From Cladorhizidae sp. MBARI D1340-BT2 (lineage: Eukaryota; Porifera; Demospongiae; Poecilosclerida; Cladorhizidae): a DNA stretch of 64,000 bases. This document shows positions 35,201 to 50,200 of this stretch, piece after piece. The notes below the pieces were generated by a model. That model was not told the origin of the DNA, did not search any database, and saw only the letters and a list, made by a program, of their open reading frames with translations. The position numbers and the translations under genes are program-made. Position 1 is the first letter of the stretch; each line of letters begins with the position of its first letter. The DNA is taken from the NCBI GenBank assembly GCA_028752905.1, contig JAQNBH010000015.1:11627036-11691035 (forward strand). The letters are read 5' to 3'.

Positions 35201-38200
35201 GAAGACTTCTAGCAATGATACACAGACTCCTCACTATTTTAACTCATAGGAAGCAATGATACACAGACTCCTCACTATTGCCTCAGAGGAAGACTTCTAG
35301 CAATGATACACAGACTCCTCACTATGGCCTCAGAGGAAGACTTCTAGCAATGATACACAGACTCATCACTATGGCCTCAGAGGAAGACTTCTAGCAATGA
35401 TACACAGACTCCTCACTATTAACTCAGAGGAAGACTTCTAGCAATGATACACAGACTCCTCACTATGGCCTCAGAGGAAGACTTCTAGCAATGATACACA
35501 AGACTCCTCACTGTTGCCTCAGAGGGAGACTTATAGCAATGATACACAGACTCCTCATTATGGCCTCAGAGGAAGACTTCTAGCAATGATACACAGACTC
35601 CTCACTATGGCCTCAGAGGAAGACTTCTAGCAATGATACACAGACTCCTCACTATTGCCTCAGAGGAAGACTTCTAGCAATGATACACAGACTCCTCACT
35701 ATGGCCTCAGAGGAAGACTTCTAGCAATGATACACAGACTCCTCAATATTACCTCAGAGGAAGACTTCTAGCAATGATACACAGACTCCTCACTATGACC
35801 ACAGAGGAAGACTTCTTGCAATGATACACAGACTCCTCACTATTAACTCAGAGGAAGACTTCTAGCAATGATACACCGACTCCTCACTATGGCCTCAGAG
35901 GAAGACTTCTAGCAATGATACACAGTCCTCACTATGGCCTCAGAGGAAGACTTCTAGCAATGATACACAGACTCCTCACTATGGCCTCAGAGGAAGACTT
36001 CTAGCAATGATACACAGACTCCTCACTATGACCACAGAGGAAGACTTCTTGCAATGATACACAGACTCCTCACTATTAACTCAGAGGAAGACTTCTAGCA
36101 ATGATACACCGACTCCTCACTATGGCCTCAGAGGAAGACTTCTAGCAATGATACACAGTCCTCACTATGGCCTCAGAGGAAGACTTCTAGCAATGATACA
36201 CAGACTCCTCACTATGGCCTCAGAGGAAGACTTCTAGCAATGATACACAGACTCCTCACTATGGCCTCAGAGGAAGACTTCTAGCAATGATACACAGACT
36301 CCTCACTATGGCCTCAGAGGAAGACTTCTAGCAATGATACACAGACTCCTCACTATTGCCTCAGAGGAAGACTTCTAGCAATGATACACAGACTCCTCAC
36401 TATGGCCTCAGAGGAAGACTTCTAGCAATGATACACAGACTCCTCACTATTGCCTCAGAGGAAGACTTCTAGCAATGATACACAGACTCCTCACTATTAA
36501 CTCAGAGGAAGACTTCTAGCAATGATACACAGACTCCTCACTATGGCCTCAGAGGAAGACTTCTAGCAATGATACACAGACTCCTCACTATGGCCTCAGA
36601 GGAAGACTTCTAGCAATGATACACAGACTCCTCACTATGACCTCAGAGGAAGACTTCTAGCAATGATACACAGACTCCTCATTATGGCCTCAGAGGAAGA
36701 CTTCTAGCAATGATACACAGACTCCTCACTATGGCCTCAGAGGAAGACTTCTAGCAATGACACACAGACTCCTCACTATGGCCTCAGAGGAAGACTTCTA
36801 GCAATGATACACAGACTCCTCACTATTATCTCAGAGGAAGCAATGATACACAGACTCCTCACTATGGCCTCAGAGGAAGACTTCTAGCAATGACACACAG
36901 ACTACTCACTATGGCCTCAGAGGAAGACTTCTAGCAATGATACACAGACTCCTCACTATTGCCTCAGAGGAAGACTTCTAGCAATGATACACAGACTCCT
37001 CACTATGGCCTCAGAGGAAGACTTCTAGCAATGATACACAGACTCCTCACTATTACCTCAGAGGAAGACTTCTAGCAATGATACACAGACTCTTCACTAT
37101 TGCCTCAGAGGAAGACTTCTAGCAATGATACACAGACTCCTCACTATGGCCTCAGAGGAAGACTTCTAGCAATGATACACAGTCCTCACTATTACCTCCG
37201 AGGAAGACTTCTAGCACTGATACACAGACTCCTCACTATGGCCTCAGAGGAAGACTTCTAGCAATGATACACAGACTCCTCACTATTATCTCAGAGGAAG
37301 ACTTCTAGCAATGATACACAGACTCCTCACTATGGCCTCAGAGGAAGACTTCTAGCAATGATACACAGACTCCTCACTATTAACTCAGAGGAAGACTTCT
37401 AGCAATGATACACAGACTCCTCACTATGGCCTCAGAGGAAGACTTCTAGCAATGATACACAGACTCCTCACTATTAACTCATAGGAAGACTTCTAGCAAT
37501 GATACACAGACTCCTCACTATGGCCTCAGAGGAAGACTTCTAGCAATGATACACAGACTCCTCACTATGGCCTCAGAGGAAGACTTCTAGCAATGACACA
37601 CAGACTCCTCACTATGGCCTCAGAGGAAGACTTCTAGCAATGATACACAGACTCCTCACTAGGGCCTCAGAGGAAGACTTCTAGCAATGATACCACAGAC
37701 TCCTCACTATTGCCTCAGAGGAAGACTTCTAGCAATGATACACAGACTCCTAACTATTGCCTCAGAGGAAGACTTCTAGCAATTATACACAGACTCCTCA
37801 CTATGGCCTCAGAGGAAGACTTCTAGCAATGATACACAGACTCCTCACTATGGCCTCAGAGGAAGACTTCTAGCAATGATACACAGACTCCTCACTATGG
37901 CCTCAGAGGAAGACTTCTAGCAATGATACACAGACTCCTCACTATTGCCTCAGAGGAAGACTTCTAGCAATGATACACAGACTCCTCACTATTAACTCAT
38001 AGGACTTCTAGCAATGATACACAGACTCCTCACTATTAACTCAGAGGAAGACTTCTAGCAATGATACACAGTCCTCACTATTAACTCAGAGGAAGACTTC
38101 TAGCAATGATACACAGACTCCTCACTATTAACTCATAGGAAGACTTCTAGCAATGATACACAGACTCCTCGCTATTAACTCAGAGGAAGACTTCTAGCAA

Positions 38201-41200
38201 TGATACACAGACTCCTCACTAGGGCCTCAGAGGAAGACTTCTAGCAATGATACACAGACTCCTCACTATGGCCTCAGAGGAAGACTTCTAGCAATGATAC
38301 ACAGACTCCTCACTATTAACTCAGAGGAAGACTTCTAGCAATGATACACAGACTCCTCACTATTAACTCATAGGAAGACTTCTAGCAATGATACACAGAC
38401 TCCTCACTATGGCCTCAGAGGAAGACTTCTAGCAATGATACACAGACTCCTCACTATGGCCTCAGAGGAAGACTTCTAGCAATGACACACAGACTCCTCA
38501 CTATGGCCTCAGAGGAAGACTTCTAGCAATGATACACAGACTCCTCACTATGGCCTCAGAGGAAGACTTCTAGCTATGATACACCGACTCCTCACTATGG
38601 CCTCAGAGGAAGACTTCTAGCAATGATACACAGACTCCTCACTATGGCCTCACAGGAAGACTTCTAGCAATGATACACAGACTCCTCACTATTGCCTCAG
38701 AGGAAGACTTCTAGCAATGACACACAGACTCCTCACTATTATCTCAGAGGAAGACTTCTAGCAATGATACACAGACTCCTCACTATGGCCTCAGAGGAAG
38801 ACTTCTAGCAATGATACACAGACTCCTCACTATGGCCTCAGAGGAAGACTTCTAGCAATGATACACAGACTCCTCACTATGGCCTCAGAGGAAGACTTCT
38901 AGCAATGATACACAGACTCCTCACTATTAACTCATAGGAAGACTTCTAGCAATGATACACAGACTCCTCACTATTAACTGAGAGGAAGACTTCTAGCAAT
39001 GATACACAGACTCCTCACTATTAAACTCATAGGAAGACTTCTAGCAATGATACACAGACTCCTCACTATGGCCTCAGAGGAAGACATCTAGCAATGATAC
39101 ACAGTCCTCACTATTAACTCAGAGGAAGACTTCTAGCAATGATACACAGACTCCTCACTATTTTAACTCATAGGAAGCAATGATACACAGACTCCTCACT
39201 ATTGCCTCAGAGGAAGACTTCTAGCAATGATACACAGACTCCTCACTATGGCCTCAGAGGAAGACTTCTAGCAATGATACACAGACTCCTCACTATGGCC
39301 TCAGAGGAAGACTTCTAGCAATGATACACAGACTCCTCACTATTAACTCAGAGGAAGACTTCTAGCAATGATACACAGACTCCTCACTATGGCCTCAGAG
39401 GAAGACTTCTAGCAATGATACACAGACTCCTCACTGTTGCCTCAGAGGAAGACTTATAGCAATGATACACAGACTCCTCATTATGGCCTCAGAGGAAGAC
39501 TTCTAGCAATGATACACAGACTCCTCACTATGGCCTCAGAGGAAGACTTCTAGCAATGATACACAGACTCCTCACTATTGCCTCAGAGGAAGACTTCTAG
39601 CAATGATACACAGACTCCTCACTATGGCCTCAGAGGAAGACTTCTAGCAATGATACACAGACTCCTCACTATTACCTCAGAGGAAGACTTCTAGCAATGA
39701 TACACAGACTCCTCACTATGACCACAGAGGAAGACTTCTTGCAATGATACACAGACTCCTCACTATTAACTCAGAGGAAGACTTCTAGCAATGATACACC
39801 GACTCCTCACTATGGCCTCAGAGGAAGACTTCTAGCAATGATACACAGTCCTCACTATGGCCTCAGAGGAAGACTTCTAGCAATGATACACAGACTCCTC
39901 ACTATGGCCTCAGAGGAAGACTTCTAGCAATGATACACAGACTCCTCACTATGGCCTCAGAGGAAGACTTCTAGCAATGATACACAGACTCCTCACTATG
40001 GCCTCAGAGGAAGACTTCTAGCAATGATACACAGACTCCTCACTATTGCCTCAGAGGAAGACTTCTAGCAATGATACACAGACTCCTCACTATTAACTCA
40101 GAGGAAGACTTCTAGCAATGATACACAGACTCCTCACTATGGCCTCAGAGGAAGACTTCTAGCAATGATACACAGACTCCTCACTATGGCCTCAGAGGAA
40201 GACTTCTAGCAATGATACACAGACTCCTCACTATGACCTCAGAGGAAGACTTCTAGCAATGATACACAGACTCCTCATTATGGCCTCAGAGGAAGACTTC
40301 TAGCAATGATACACAGACTCCTCACTATGGCCTCAGAGGAAGACTTCTAGCAATGATACACAGACTCCTCACTATGGCCTCAGAGGAAGACTTCTAGCAA
40401 TGATACACAGACTCCTCACTATTGCCTCAGAGGAAGACTTCTAGCAATGATACACAGACTCCTCACTATTATCTCAGAGGAAGCAATGATACACAGACTC
40501 CTCACTATGGCCTCAGAGGAAGACTTCTAGCAATGACACACAGACTCCTCACTATGGCCTCAGAGGAAGACTTCTAGCAATGATACACAGACTCCTCACT
40601 ATGGCCTCAGAGGAAGACTTCTAGCAATGATACACAGACTCCTCACTATTGCCTCAGAGGAAGACTTCTAGCAATGATACACAGACTCCTCACTATGGCC
40701 TCAGAGGAAGACTTCTAGCAATGATACACAGACTCCTCACTATTACCTCAGAGGAAGACTTCTAGCAATGATACACAGACTCTTCACTATTGCCTCAGAG
40801 GAAGACTTCTAGCAATGATACACAGACTCCTCACTATGGCCTCAGAGGAAGACTTCTAGCAATGATACAGACTCCTCACTATTATCTCAGAGGAAGACTT
40901 CTAGCAATGATACACAGACTCCTCACTATGGCCTCAGAGGAAGACTTCTAGCAATGATACACAGACTCCTCACTATTAACTCAGAGGAAGACTTCTAGCA
41001 ATGATACACAGACTCCTCACTATTAACTCACAGGAAGACTTCTAGCAATGATACACAGACTCCTCACTATTGCCTCAGAGGAAGACTTCTAGCAATGACA
41101 CACAGACTCCTCACTATTATCTCAGAGGAAGACTTCTAGCAATGATACACAGACTCCTCACTATGGCCTCAGAGGAAGACTTCTAGCAATGATACACAGA

Positions 41201-44200
41201 CTCCTCACTATGGCCTCAGAGGAAGACTTCTAGCAATGATACACAGACTCCTCACTATGGCCTCAGAGGAAGACTTCTAGCAATGATACACAGACTCCTC
41301 ACTATTAACTCATAGGAAGACTTCTAGCAATGATACACAGACTCCTCACTATTAACTGAGAGGAAGACTTCTAGCAATGATACACAGACTCCTCACTATT
41401 AAACTCATAGGAAGACTTCTAGCAATGATACACAGACTCCTCACTATGGCCTCAGAGGAAGACATCTAGCAATGATACACAGTCCTCACTATTAACTCAG
41501 AGGAAGACTTCTAGCAATGATACACAGACTCCTCACTATTTTAACTCATAGGAAGCAATGATACACAGACTCCTCACTATTGCCTCAGAGGAAGACTTCT
41601 AGCAATGATACACAGACTCCTCACTATGGCCTCAGAGGAAGACTTCTAGCAATGATACACAGACTCCTCACTATGGCCTCAGAGGAAGACTTCTAGCAAT
41701 GATACACAGACTCCTCACTATTAACTCAGAGGAAGACTTCTAGCAATGATACACAGACTCCTCACTATGGCCTCAGAGGAAGACTTCTAGCAATGATACA
41801 CAGACTCCTCACTGTTGCCTCAGAGGAAGACTTATAGCAATGATACACAGACTCCTCATTATGGCCTCAGAGGAAGACTTCTAGCAATGATACACAGACT
41901 CCTCACTATGGCCTCAGAGGAAGACTTCTAGCAATGATACACAGACTCCTCACTATTGCCTCAGAGGAAGACTTCTAGCAATGATACACAGACTCCTCAC
42001 TATGGCCTCAGAGGAAGACTTCTAGCAATGATACACAGACTCCTCACTATTACCTCAGAGGAAGACTTCTAGCAATGATACACAGACTCCTCACTATGAC
42101 CACAGAGGAAGACTTCTTGCAATGATACACAGACTCCTCACTATTAACTCAGAGGAAGACTTCTAGCAATGATACACCGACTCCTCACTATGGCCTCAGA
42201 GGAAGACTTCTAGCAATGATACACAGTCCTCACTATGGCCTCAGAGGAAGACTTCTAGCAATGATACACAGACTCCTCACTATGGCCTCAGAGGAAGACT
42301 TCTAGCAATGATACACAGACTCCTCACTATTAACTCAGAGGAAGACTTCTAGCAATGATACACAGACTCCTCACTATTGCCTCAGAGGAAGACTTCTAGC
42401 AATGATACACAGACTCCTCACTATTAACTCAGAGGAAGACTTCTAGCAATGATACACAGACTCCTCACTATGGCCTCAGAGGAAGACTTCTAGCAATGAT
42501 ACACAGACTCCTCACTATGGCCTCAGAGGAAGACTTCTAGCAATGATACACAGACTCCTCACTATGACCTCAGAGGAAGACTTCTAGCAATGATACACAG
42601 ACTCCTCATTATGGCCTCAGAGGAAGACTTCTAGCAATGATACACAGACTCCTCACTATGGCCTCAGAGGAAGACTTCTAGCAATGATACACAGACTCTT
42701 CACTATTGCCTCAGAGGAAGACTTCTAGCAATGATACACAGACTCCTCACTATGGCCTCAGAGGAAGACTTCTAGCAATGATACACAGACTCTTCACTAT
42801 TACCTCCGAGGAAGACTTCTAGCACTGATACACAGACTCCTCACTATGGCCTCAGAGGAAGACTTCTAGCAATGATACACAGACTCCTCACTAGAGGAAG
42901 ACTTCTAGCAATGATACACAGACTCTTCACTATTGCCTCAGAGGAAGACTTCTAGCAATGATACACAGACTCCTCACTATGGCCTCAGAGGAAGACTTCT
43001 AGCAATGATACACAGACTCTTCACTATTACCTCCGAGGAAGACTTCTAGCACTGATACACAGACTCCTCACTATGGCCTCAGAGGAAGACTTCTAGCAAT
43101 GATACACAGTCCTCACTATTACCTCCGAGGAAGACTTCTAGCACTGATACACAGACTCCTCACTATGGCCTCAGAGGAAGACTTCTAGCAATGATACAGA
43201 CTCCTCACTATTATCTCAGAGGAAGACTTCTAGCAATGATACACAGACTCCTCACTATGGCCTCAGAGGAAGACTTCTAGCAATGATACACAGACTCCTC
43301 ACTATTAACTCAGAGGAAGACTTCTAGCAATGATACACAGACTCCTCACTATTAACTCATAGGAAGACTTCTACCAATGATACACAGACTCCTCACTATG
43401 GCCTCAGAGGAAGACTTCTAGCAATGATACACAGACTCCTCACTATGGCCTCAGAGGAAGACTTCTAGCAATGACACACAGATTCCTCACTATGGCCTCA
43501 GAGGAAGACTTCTAGCAATGATACACAGACTCCACACTATGGCCTCAGAGGAAGACTTCTAGCAATGATACACAGACTCCTCACTAGGGCCTCAGAGGAA
43601 GACTTCTAGCAATGATACACAGACTCCTCACTATGGCCTCAGAGGAAGACTTCTAGCAATGATACACAGACTCCTCACTATGGCCTCAGAGGAAGACTTC
43701 TAGCAATGATACACAGACTCCTCACTAGGGCCTCAGAGGAAGACTTCTAGCAATGATACACAGACTCCTCACTATTACCTCAGAGGAAGACTTCTAGCAA
43801 TGATACAAAGACTCCTCACTATGGCCTCAGAGGAAGACTTCTTGCAATGATACACAGACTCCTCACTATTAACTCAGAGGAAGACTTCTAGCAATGATAC
43901 ACCGACTCCTCACTATGGCCTCAGAGGAAGACTTCTAGCAATGATACACAGTCCTCACTATGGCCTCAGAGGAAGACTTCTAGCAATGATACACAGACTC
44001 CTCACTATGGCCTCAGAGGAAGACTTCTAGCAATGATACACAGACTTCTCACTATGGCCTCAGAGGAAGACTTCTAGCAATGATACACAGACTCCTCACT
44101 ATGGCCTCAGAGGAAGACTTCTAGCAATGATACACAGACTCCTCACTATTGCCTCAGAGGAAGACTTCTAGCAATGATACACAGACTCCTCACTATGGCC

Positions 44201-47200
44201 TCAGAGGAAGACTTCTAGCAATGATACACAGACTCCTCACTATTGCCTCAGAGGAAGACTTCTAGCAATGATACACAGACTCCTCACTATTAACTCAGAG
44301 GAAGACTTCTAGCAATGATACACAGACTCTTCACTATGGCCTCAGAGGAAGACTTCTAGCAATGATACACAGACTCCTCACTATGGCCTCAGAGGAAGAC
44401 TTCTAGCAATGATACACAGACTCCTCACTATGGCCTCAGAGGAAGACTTCTAGCAATGATACACAGACTCCTCACTATGGCCTCAGAGGAAGACTTCTAG
44501 CAATGATACACAGACTCCTCACTATGACCTCAGAGGAAGACTTCTAGCAATGATACACAGACTCCTCATTATGGCCTCAGAGGAAGACTTCTAGCAATGA
44601 TACACAGACTCCTCACTATGGCCTCAGAGGAAGACTTCTAGCAATGACACACAGACTCCTCACTATGGCCTCAGAGGAAGACTTCTAGCAATGATACACA
44701 GACTCCTCACTATTATCTCAGAGGAAGCAATGATACACAGACTCCTCACTATGGCCTCAGAGGAAGACTTCTAGCAATGATACACAGACTCCTCACTATT
44801 AACTCAGAGGAAGACTTCTAGCAATGATACACAGACTCCTCACTATTAACTCATAGGAAGACTTCTAGCAATGATACACAGACTCCTCACTATGGCCTCA
44901 GAGGAAGACTTCTAGCAATGATACACAGACTCCTCACTATGGCCTCAGAGGAAGACTTCTAGCAATGACACACAGACTCCTCACTATGGCCTCAGAGGAA
45001 GACTTCTAGCAATGATACACAGACTCCTCACTATGGCCTCAGAGGAAGACTTCTAGCTATGATACACCGACTCCTCACTATGGCCTCAGAGGAAGACTTC
45101 TAGCAATGATACACAGACTCCTCACTATGGCCTCACAGGAAGACTTCTAGCAATGATACACAGACTCCTCACTATTGCCTCAGAGGAAGACTTCTAGCAA
45201 TGACACACAGACTCCTCACTATTATCTCAGAGGAAGACTTCTAGCAATGATACACAGACTCCTCACTATTAACTGAGAGGAAGACTTCTAGCAATGATAC
45301 ACAGACTCCTCACTATTAAACTCATAGGAAGACTTCTAGCAATGATACACAGACTCCTCACTATGGCCTCAGAGGAAGACATCTAGCAATGATACACAGT
45401 CCTCACTATTAACTCAGAGGAAGACTTCTAGCAATGATACACAGACTCCTCACTATTTTAACTCATAGGAAGCAATGATACACAGACTCCTCACTATTGC
45501 CTCAGAGGAAGACTTCTAGCAATGATACACAGACTCCTCACTATGGCCTCAGAGGAAGACTTCTAGCAATGATACACAGACTCCTCACTATGGCCTCAGA
45601 GGAAGACTTCTAGCAATGATACACAGACTCCTCACTATTAACTCAGAGGAAGACTTCTAGCAATGATACACAGACTCCTCACTATGGCCTCAGAGGAAGA
45701 CTTCTAGCAATGATACACAGACTCCTCACTGTTGCCTCAGAGGAAGACTTATAGCAATGATACACAGACTCCTCATTATGGCCTCAGAGGAAGACTTCTA
45801 GCAATGATACACAGACTCCTCACTATGGCCTCAGAGGAAGACTTCTAGCAATGATACACAGACTCCTCACTATTGCCTCAGAGGAAGACTTCTAGCAATG
45901 ATACACAGACTCCTCACTATGGCCTCAGAGGAAGACTTCTAGCAATGATACACAGACTCCTCACTATTACCTCAGAGGAAGACTTCTAGCAATGATACAC
46001 AGACTCCTCACTATGACCACAGAGGAAGACTTCTTGCAATGATACACAGACTCCTCACTATTAACTCAGAGGAAGACTTCTAGCAATGATACACCGACTC
46101 CTCACTATGGCCTCAGAGGAAGACTTCTAGCAATGATACACAGTCCTCACTATGGCCTCAGAGGAAGACTTCTAGCAATGATACACAGACTCCTCACTAT
46201 GGCCTCAGAGGAAGACTTCTAGCAATGATACACAGACTCCTCACTATGGCCTCAGAGGAAGACTTCTAGCAATGATACACAGACTCCTCACTATGGCCTC
46301 AGAGGAAGACTTCTAGCAATGATACACAGACTCCTCACTATTGCCTCAGAGGAAGACTTCTAGCAATGATACACAGACTCCTCACTATTAACTCAGAGGA
46401 AGACTTCTAGCAATGATACACAGACTCCTCACTATGGCCTCAGAGGAAGACTTCTAGCAATGATACACAGACTCCTCACTATGGCCTCAGAGGAAGACTT
46501 CTAGCAATGATACACAGACTCCTCACTATGACCTCAGAGGAAGACTTCTAGCAATGATACACAGACTCCTCATTATGGCCTCAGAGGAAGACTTCTAGCA
46601 ATGATACACAGACTCCTCACTATGGCCTCAGAGGAAGACTTCTAGCAATGATACACAGACTCCTCACTATGGCCTCAGAGGAAGACTTCTAGCAATGATA
46701 CACAGACTCCTCACTATTGCCTCAGAGGAAGACTTCTAGCAATGATACACAGACTCCTCACTATTATCTCAGAGGAAGCAATGATACACAGACTCCTCAC
46801 TATGGCCTCAGAGGAAGACTTCTAGCAATGACACACAGACTCCTCACTATGGCCTCAGAGGAAGACTTCTAGCAATGATACACAGACTCCTCACTATGGC
46901 CTCAGAGGAAGACTTCTAGCAATGATACACAGACTCCTCACTATTGCCTCAGAGGAAGACTTCTAGCAATGATACACAGACTCCTCACTATGGCCTCAGA
47001 GGAAGACTTCTAGCAATGATACACAGACTCCTCACTATTACCTCAGAGGAAGACTTCTAGCAATGATACACAGACTCTTCACTATTGCCTCAGAGGAAGA
47101 CTTCTAGCAATGATACACAGACTCCTCACTATGGCCTCAGAGGAAGACTTCTAGCAATGATACAGACTCCTCACTATTATCTCAGAGGAAGACTTCTAGC

Positions 47201-50200
47201 AATGATACACAGACTCCTCACTATGGCCTCAGAGGAAGACTTCTAGCAATGATACACAGACTCCTCACTATTAACTCAGAGGAAGACTTCTAGCAATGAT
47301 ACACAGACTCCTCACTATTAACTCACAGGAAGACTTCTAGCAATGATACACAGACTCCTCACTATTGCCTCAGAGGAAGACTTCTAGCAATGACACACAG
47401 ACTCCTCACTATTATCTCAGAGGAAGACTTCTAGCAATGATACACAGACTCCTCACTATGGCCTCAGAGGAAGACTTCTAGCAATGATACACAGACTCCT
47501 CACTATGGCCTCAGAGGAAGACTTCTAGCAATGATACACAGACTCCTCACTATGGCCTCAGAGGAAGACTTCTAGCAATGATACACAGACTCCTCACTAT
47601 TAACTCATAGGAAGACTTCTAGCAATGATACACAGACTCCTCACTATTAACTGAGAGGAAGACTTCTAGCAATGATACACAGACTCCTCACTATTAAACT
47701 CATAGGAAGACTTCTAGCAATGATACACAGACTCCTCACTATGGCCTCAGAGGAAGACATCTAGCAATGATACACAGTCCTCACTATTAACTCAGAGGAA
47801 GACTTCTAGCAATGATACACAGACTCCTCACTATTTTAACTCATAGGAAGCAATGATACACAGACTCCTCACTATTGCCTCAGAGGAAGACTTCTAGCAA
47901 TGATACACAGACTCCTCACTATGGCCTCAGAGGAAGACTTCTAGCAATGATACACAGACTCCTCACTATGGCCTCAGAGGAAGACTTCTAGCAATGATAC
48001 ACAGACTCCTCACTATTAACTCAGAGGAAGACTTCTAGCAATGATACACAGACTCCTCACTATGGCCTCAGAGGAAGACTTCTAGCAATGATACACAGAC
48101 TCCTCACTGTTGCCTCAGAGGAAGACTTATAGCAATGATACACAGACTCCTCATTATGGCCTCAGAGGAAGACTTCTAGCAATGATACACAGACTCCTCA
48201 CTATGGCCTCAGAGGAAGACTTCTAGCAATGATACACAGACTCCTCACTATTGCCTCAGAGGAAGACTTCTAGCAATGATACACAGACTCCTCACTATGG
48301 CCTCAGAGGAAGACTTCTAGCAATGATACACAGACTCCTCACTATTACCTCAGAGGAAGACTTCTAGCAATGATACACAGACTCCTCACTATGACCACAG
48401 AGGAAGACTTCTTGCAATGATACACAGACTCCTCACTATTAACTCAGAGGAAGACTTCTAGCAATGATACACCGACTCCTCACTATGGCCTCAGAGGAAG
48501 ACTTCTAGCAATGATACACAGTCCTCACTATGGCCTCAGAGGAAGACTTCTAGCAATGATACACAGACTCCTCACTATGGCCTCAGAGGAAGACTTCTAG
48601 CAATGATACACAGACTCCTCACTATTAACTCAGAGGAAGACTTCTAGCAATGATACACAGACTCCTCACTATTGCCTCAGAGGAAGACTTCTAGCAATGA
48701 TACACAGACTCCTCACTATTAACTCAGAGGAAGACTTCTAGCAATGATACACAGACTCCTCACTATGGCCTCAGAGGAAGACTTCTAGCAATGATACACA
48801 GACTCCTCACTATGGCCTCAGAGGAAGACTTCTAGCAATGATACACAGACTCCTCACTATGACCTCAGAGGAAGACTTCTAGCAATGATACACAGACTCC
48901 TCATTATGGCCTCAGAGGAAGACTTCTAGCAATGATACACAGACTCCTCACTATGGCCTCAGAGGAAGACTTCTAGCAATGATACACAGACTCTTCACTA
49001 TTGCCTCAGAGGAAGACTTCTAGCAATGATACACAGACTCCTCACTATGGCCTCAGAGGAAGACTTCTAGCAATGATACACAGACTCTTCACTATTACCT
49101 CCGAGGAAGACTTCTAGCACTGATACACAGACTCCTCACTATGGCCTCAGAGGAAGACTTCTAGCAATGATACACAGACTCCTCACTAGAGGAAGACTTC
49201 TAGCAATGATACACAGACTCTTCACTATTGCCTCAGAGGAAGACTTCTAGCAATGATACACAGACTCCTCACTATGGCCTCAGAGGAAGACTTCTAGCAA
49301 TGATACACAGACTCTTCACTATTACCTCCGAGGAAGACTTCTAGCACTGATACACAGACTCCTCACTATGGCCTCAGAGGAAGACTTCTAGCAATGATAC
49401 ACAGTCCTCACTATTACCTCCGAGGAAGACTTCTAGCACTGATACACAGACTCCTCACTATGGCCTCAGAGGAAGACTTCTAGCAATGATACAGACTCCT
49501 CACTATTATCTCAGAGGAAGACTTCTAGCAATGATACACAGACTCCTCACTATGGCCTCAGAGGAAGACTTCTAGCAATGATACACAGACTCCTCACTAT
49601 TAACTCAGAGGAAGACTTCTAGCAATGATACACAGACTCCTCACTATTAACTCATAGGAAGACTTCTACCAATGATACACAGACTCCTCACTATGGCCTC
49701 AGAGGAAGACTTCTAGCAATGATACACAGACTCCTCACTATGGCCTCAGAGGAAGACTTCTAGCAATGACACACAGATTCCTCACTATGGCCTCAGAGGA
49801 AGACTTCTAGCAATGATACACAGACTCCACACTATGGCCTCAGAGGAAGACTTCTAGCAATGATACACAGACTCCTCACTAGGGCCTCAGAGGAAGACTT
49901 CTAGCAATGATACACAGACTCCTCACTATGGCCTCAGAGGAAGACTTCTAGCAATGATACACAGACTCCTCACTATGGCCTCAGAGGAAGACTTCTAGCA
50001 ATGATACACAGACTCCTCACTAGGGCCTCAGAGGAAGACTTCTAGCAATGATACACAGACTCCTCACTATTACCTCAGAGGAAGACTTCTAGCAATGATA
50101 CAAAGACTCCTCACTATGGCCTCAGAGGAAGACTTCTTGCAATGATACACAGACTCCTCACTATTAACTCAGAGGAAGACTTCTAGCAATGATACACCGA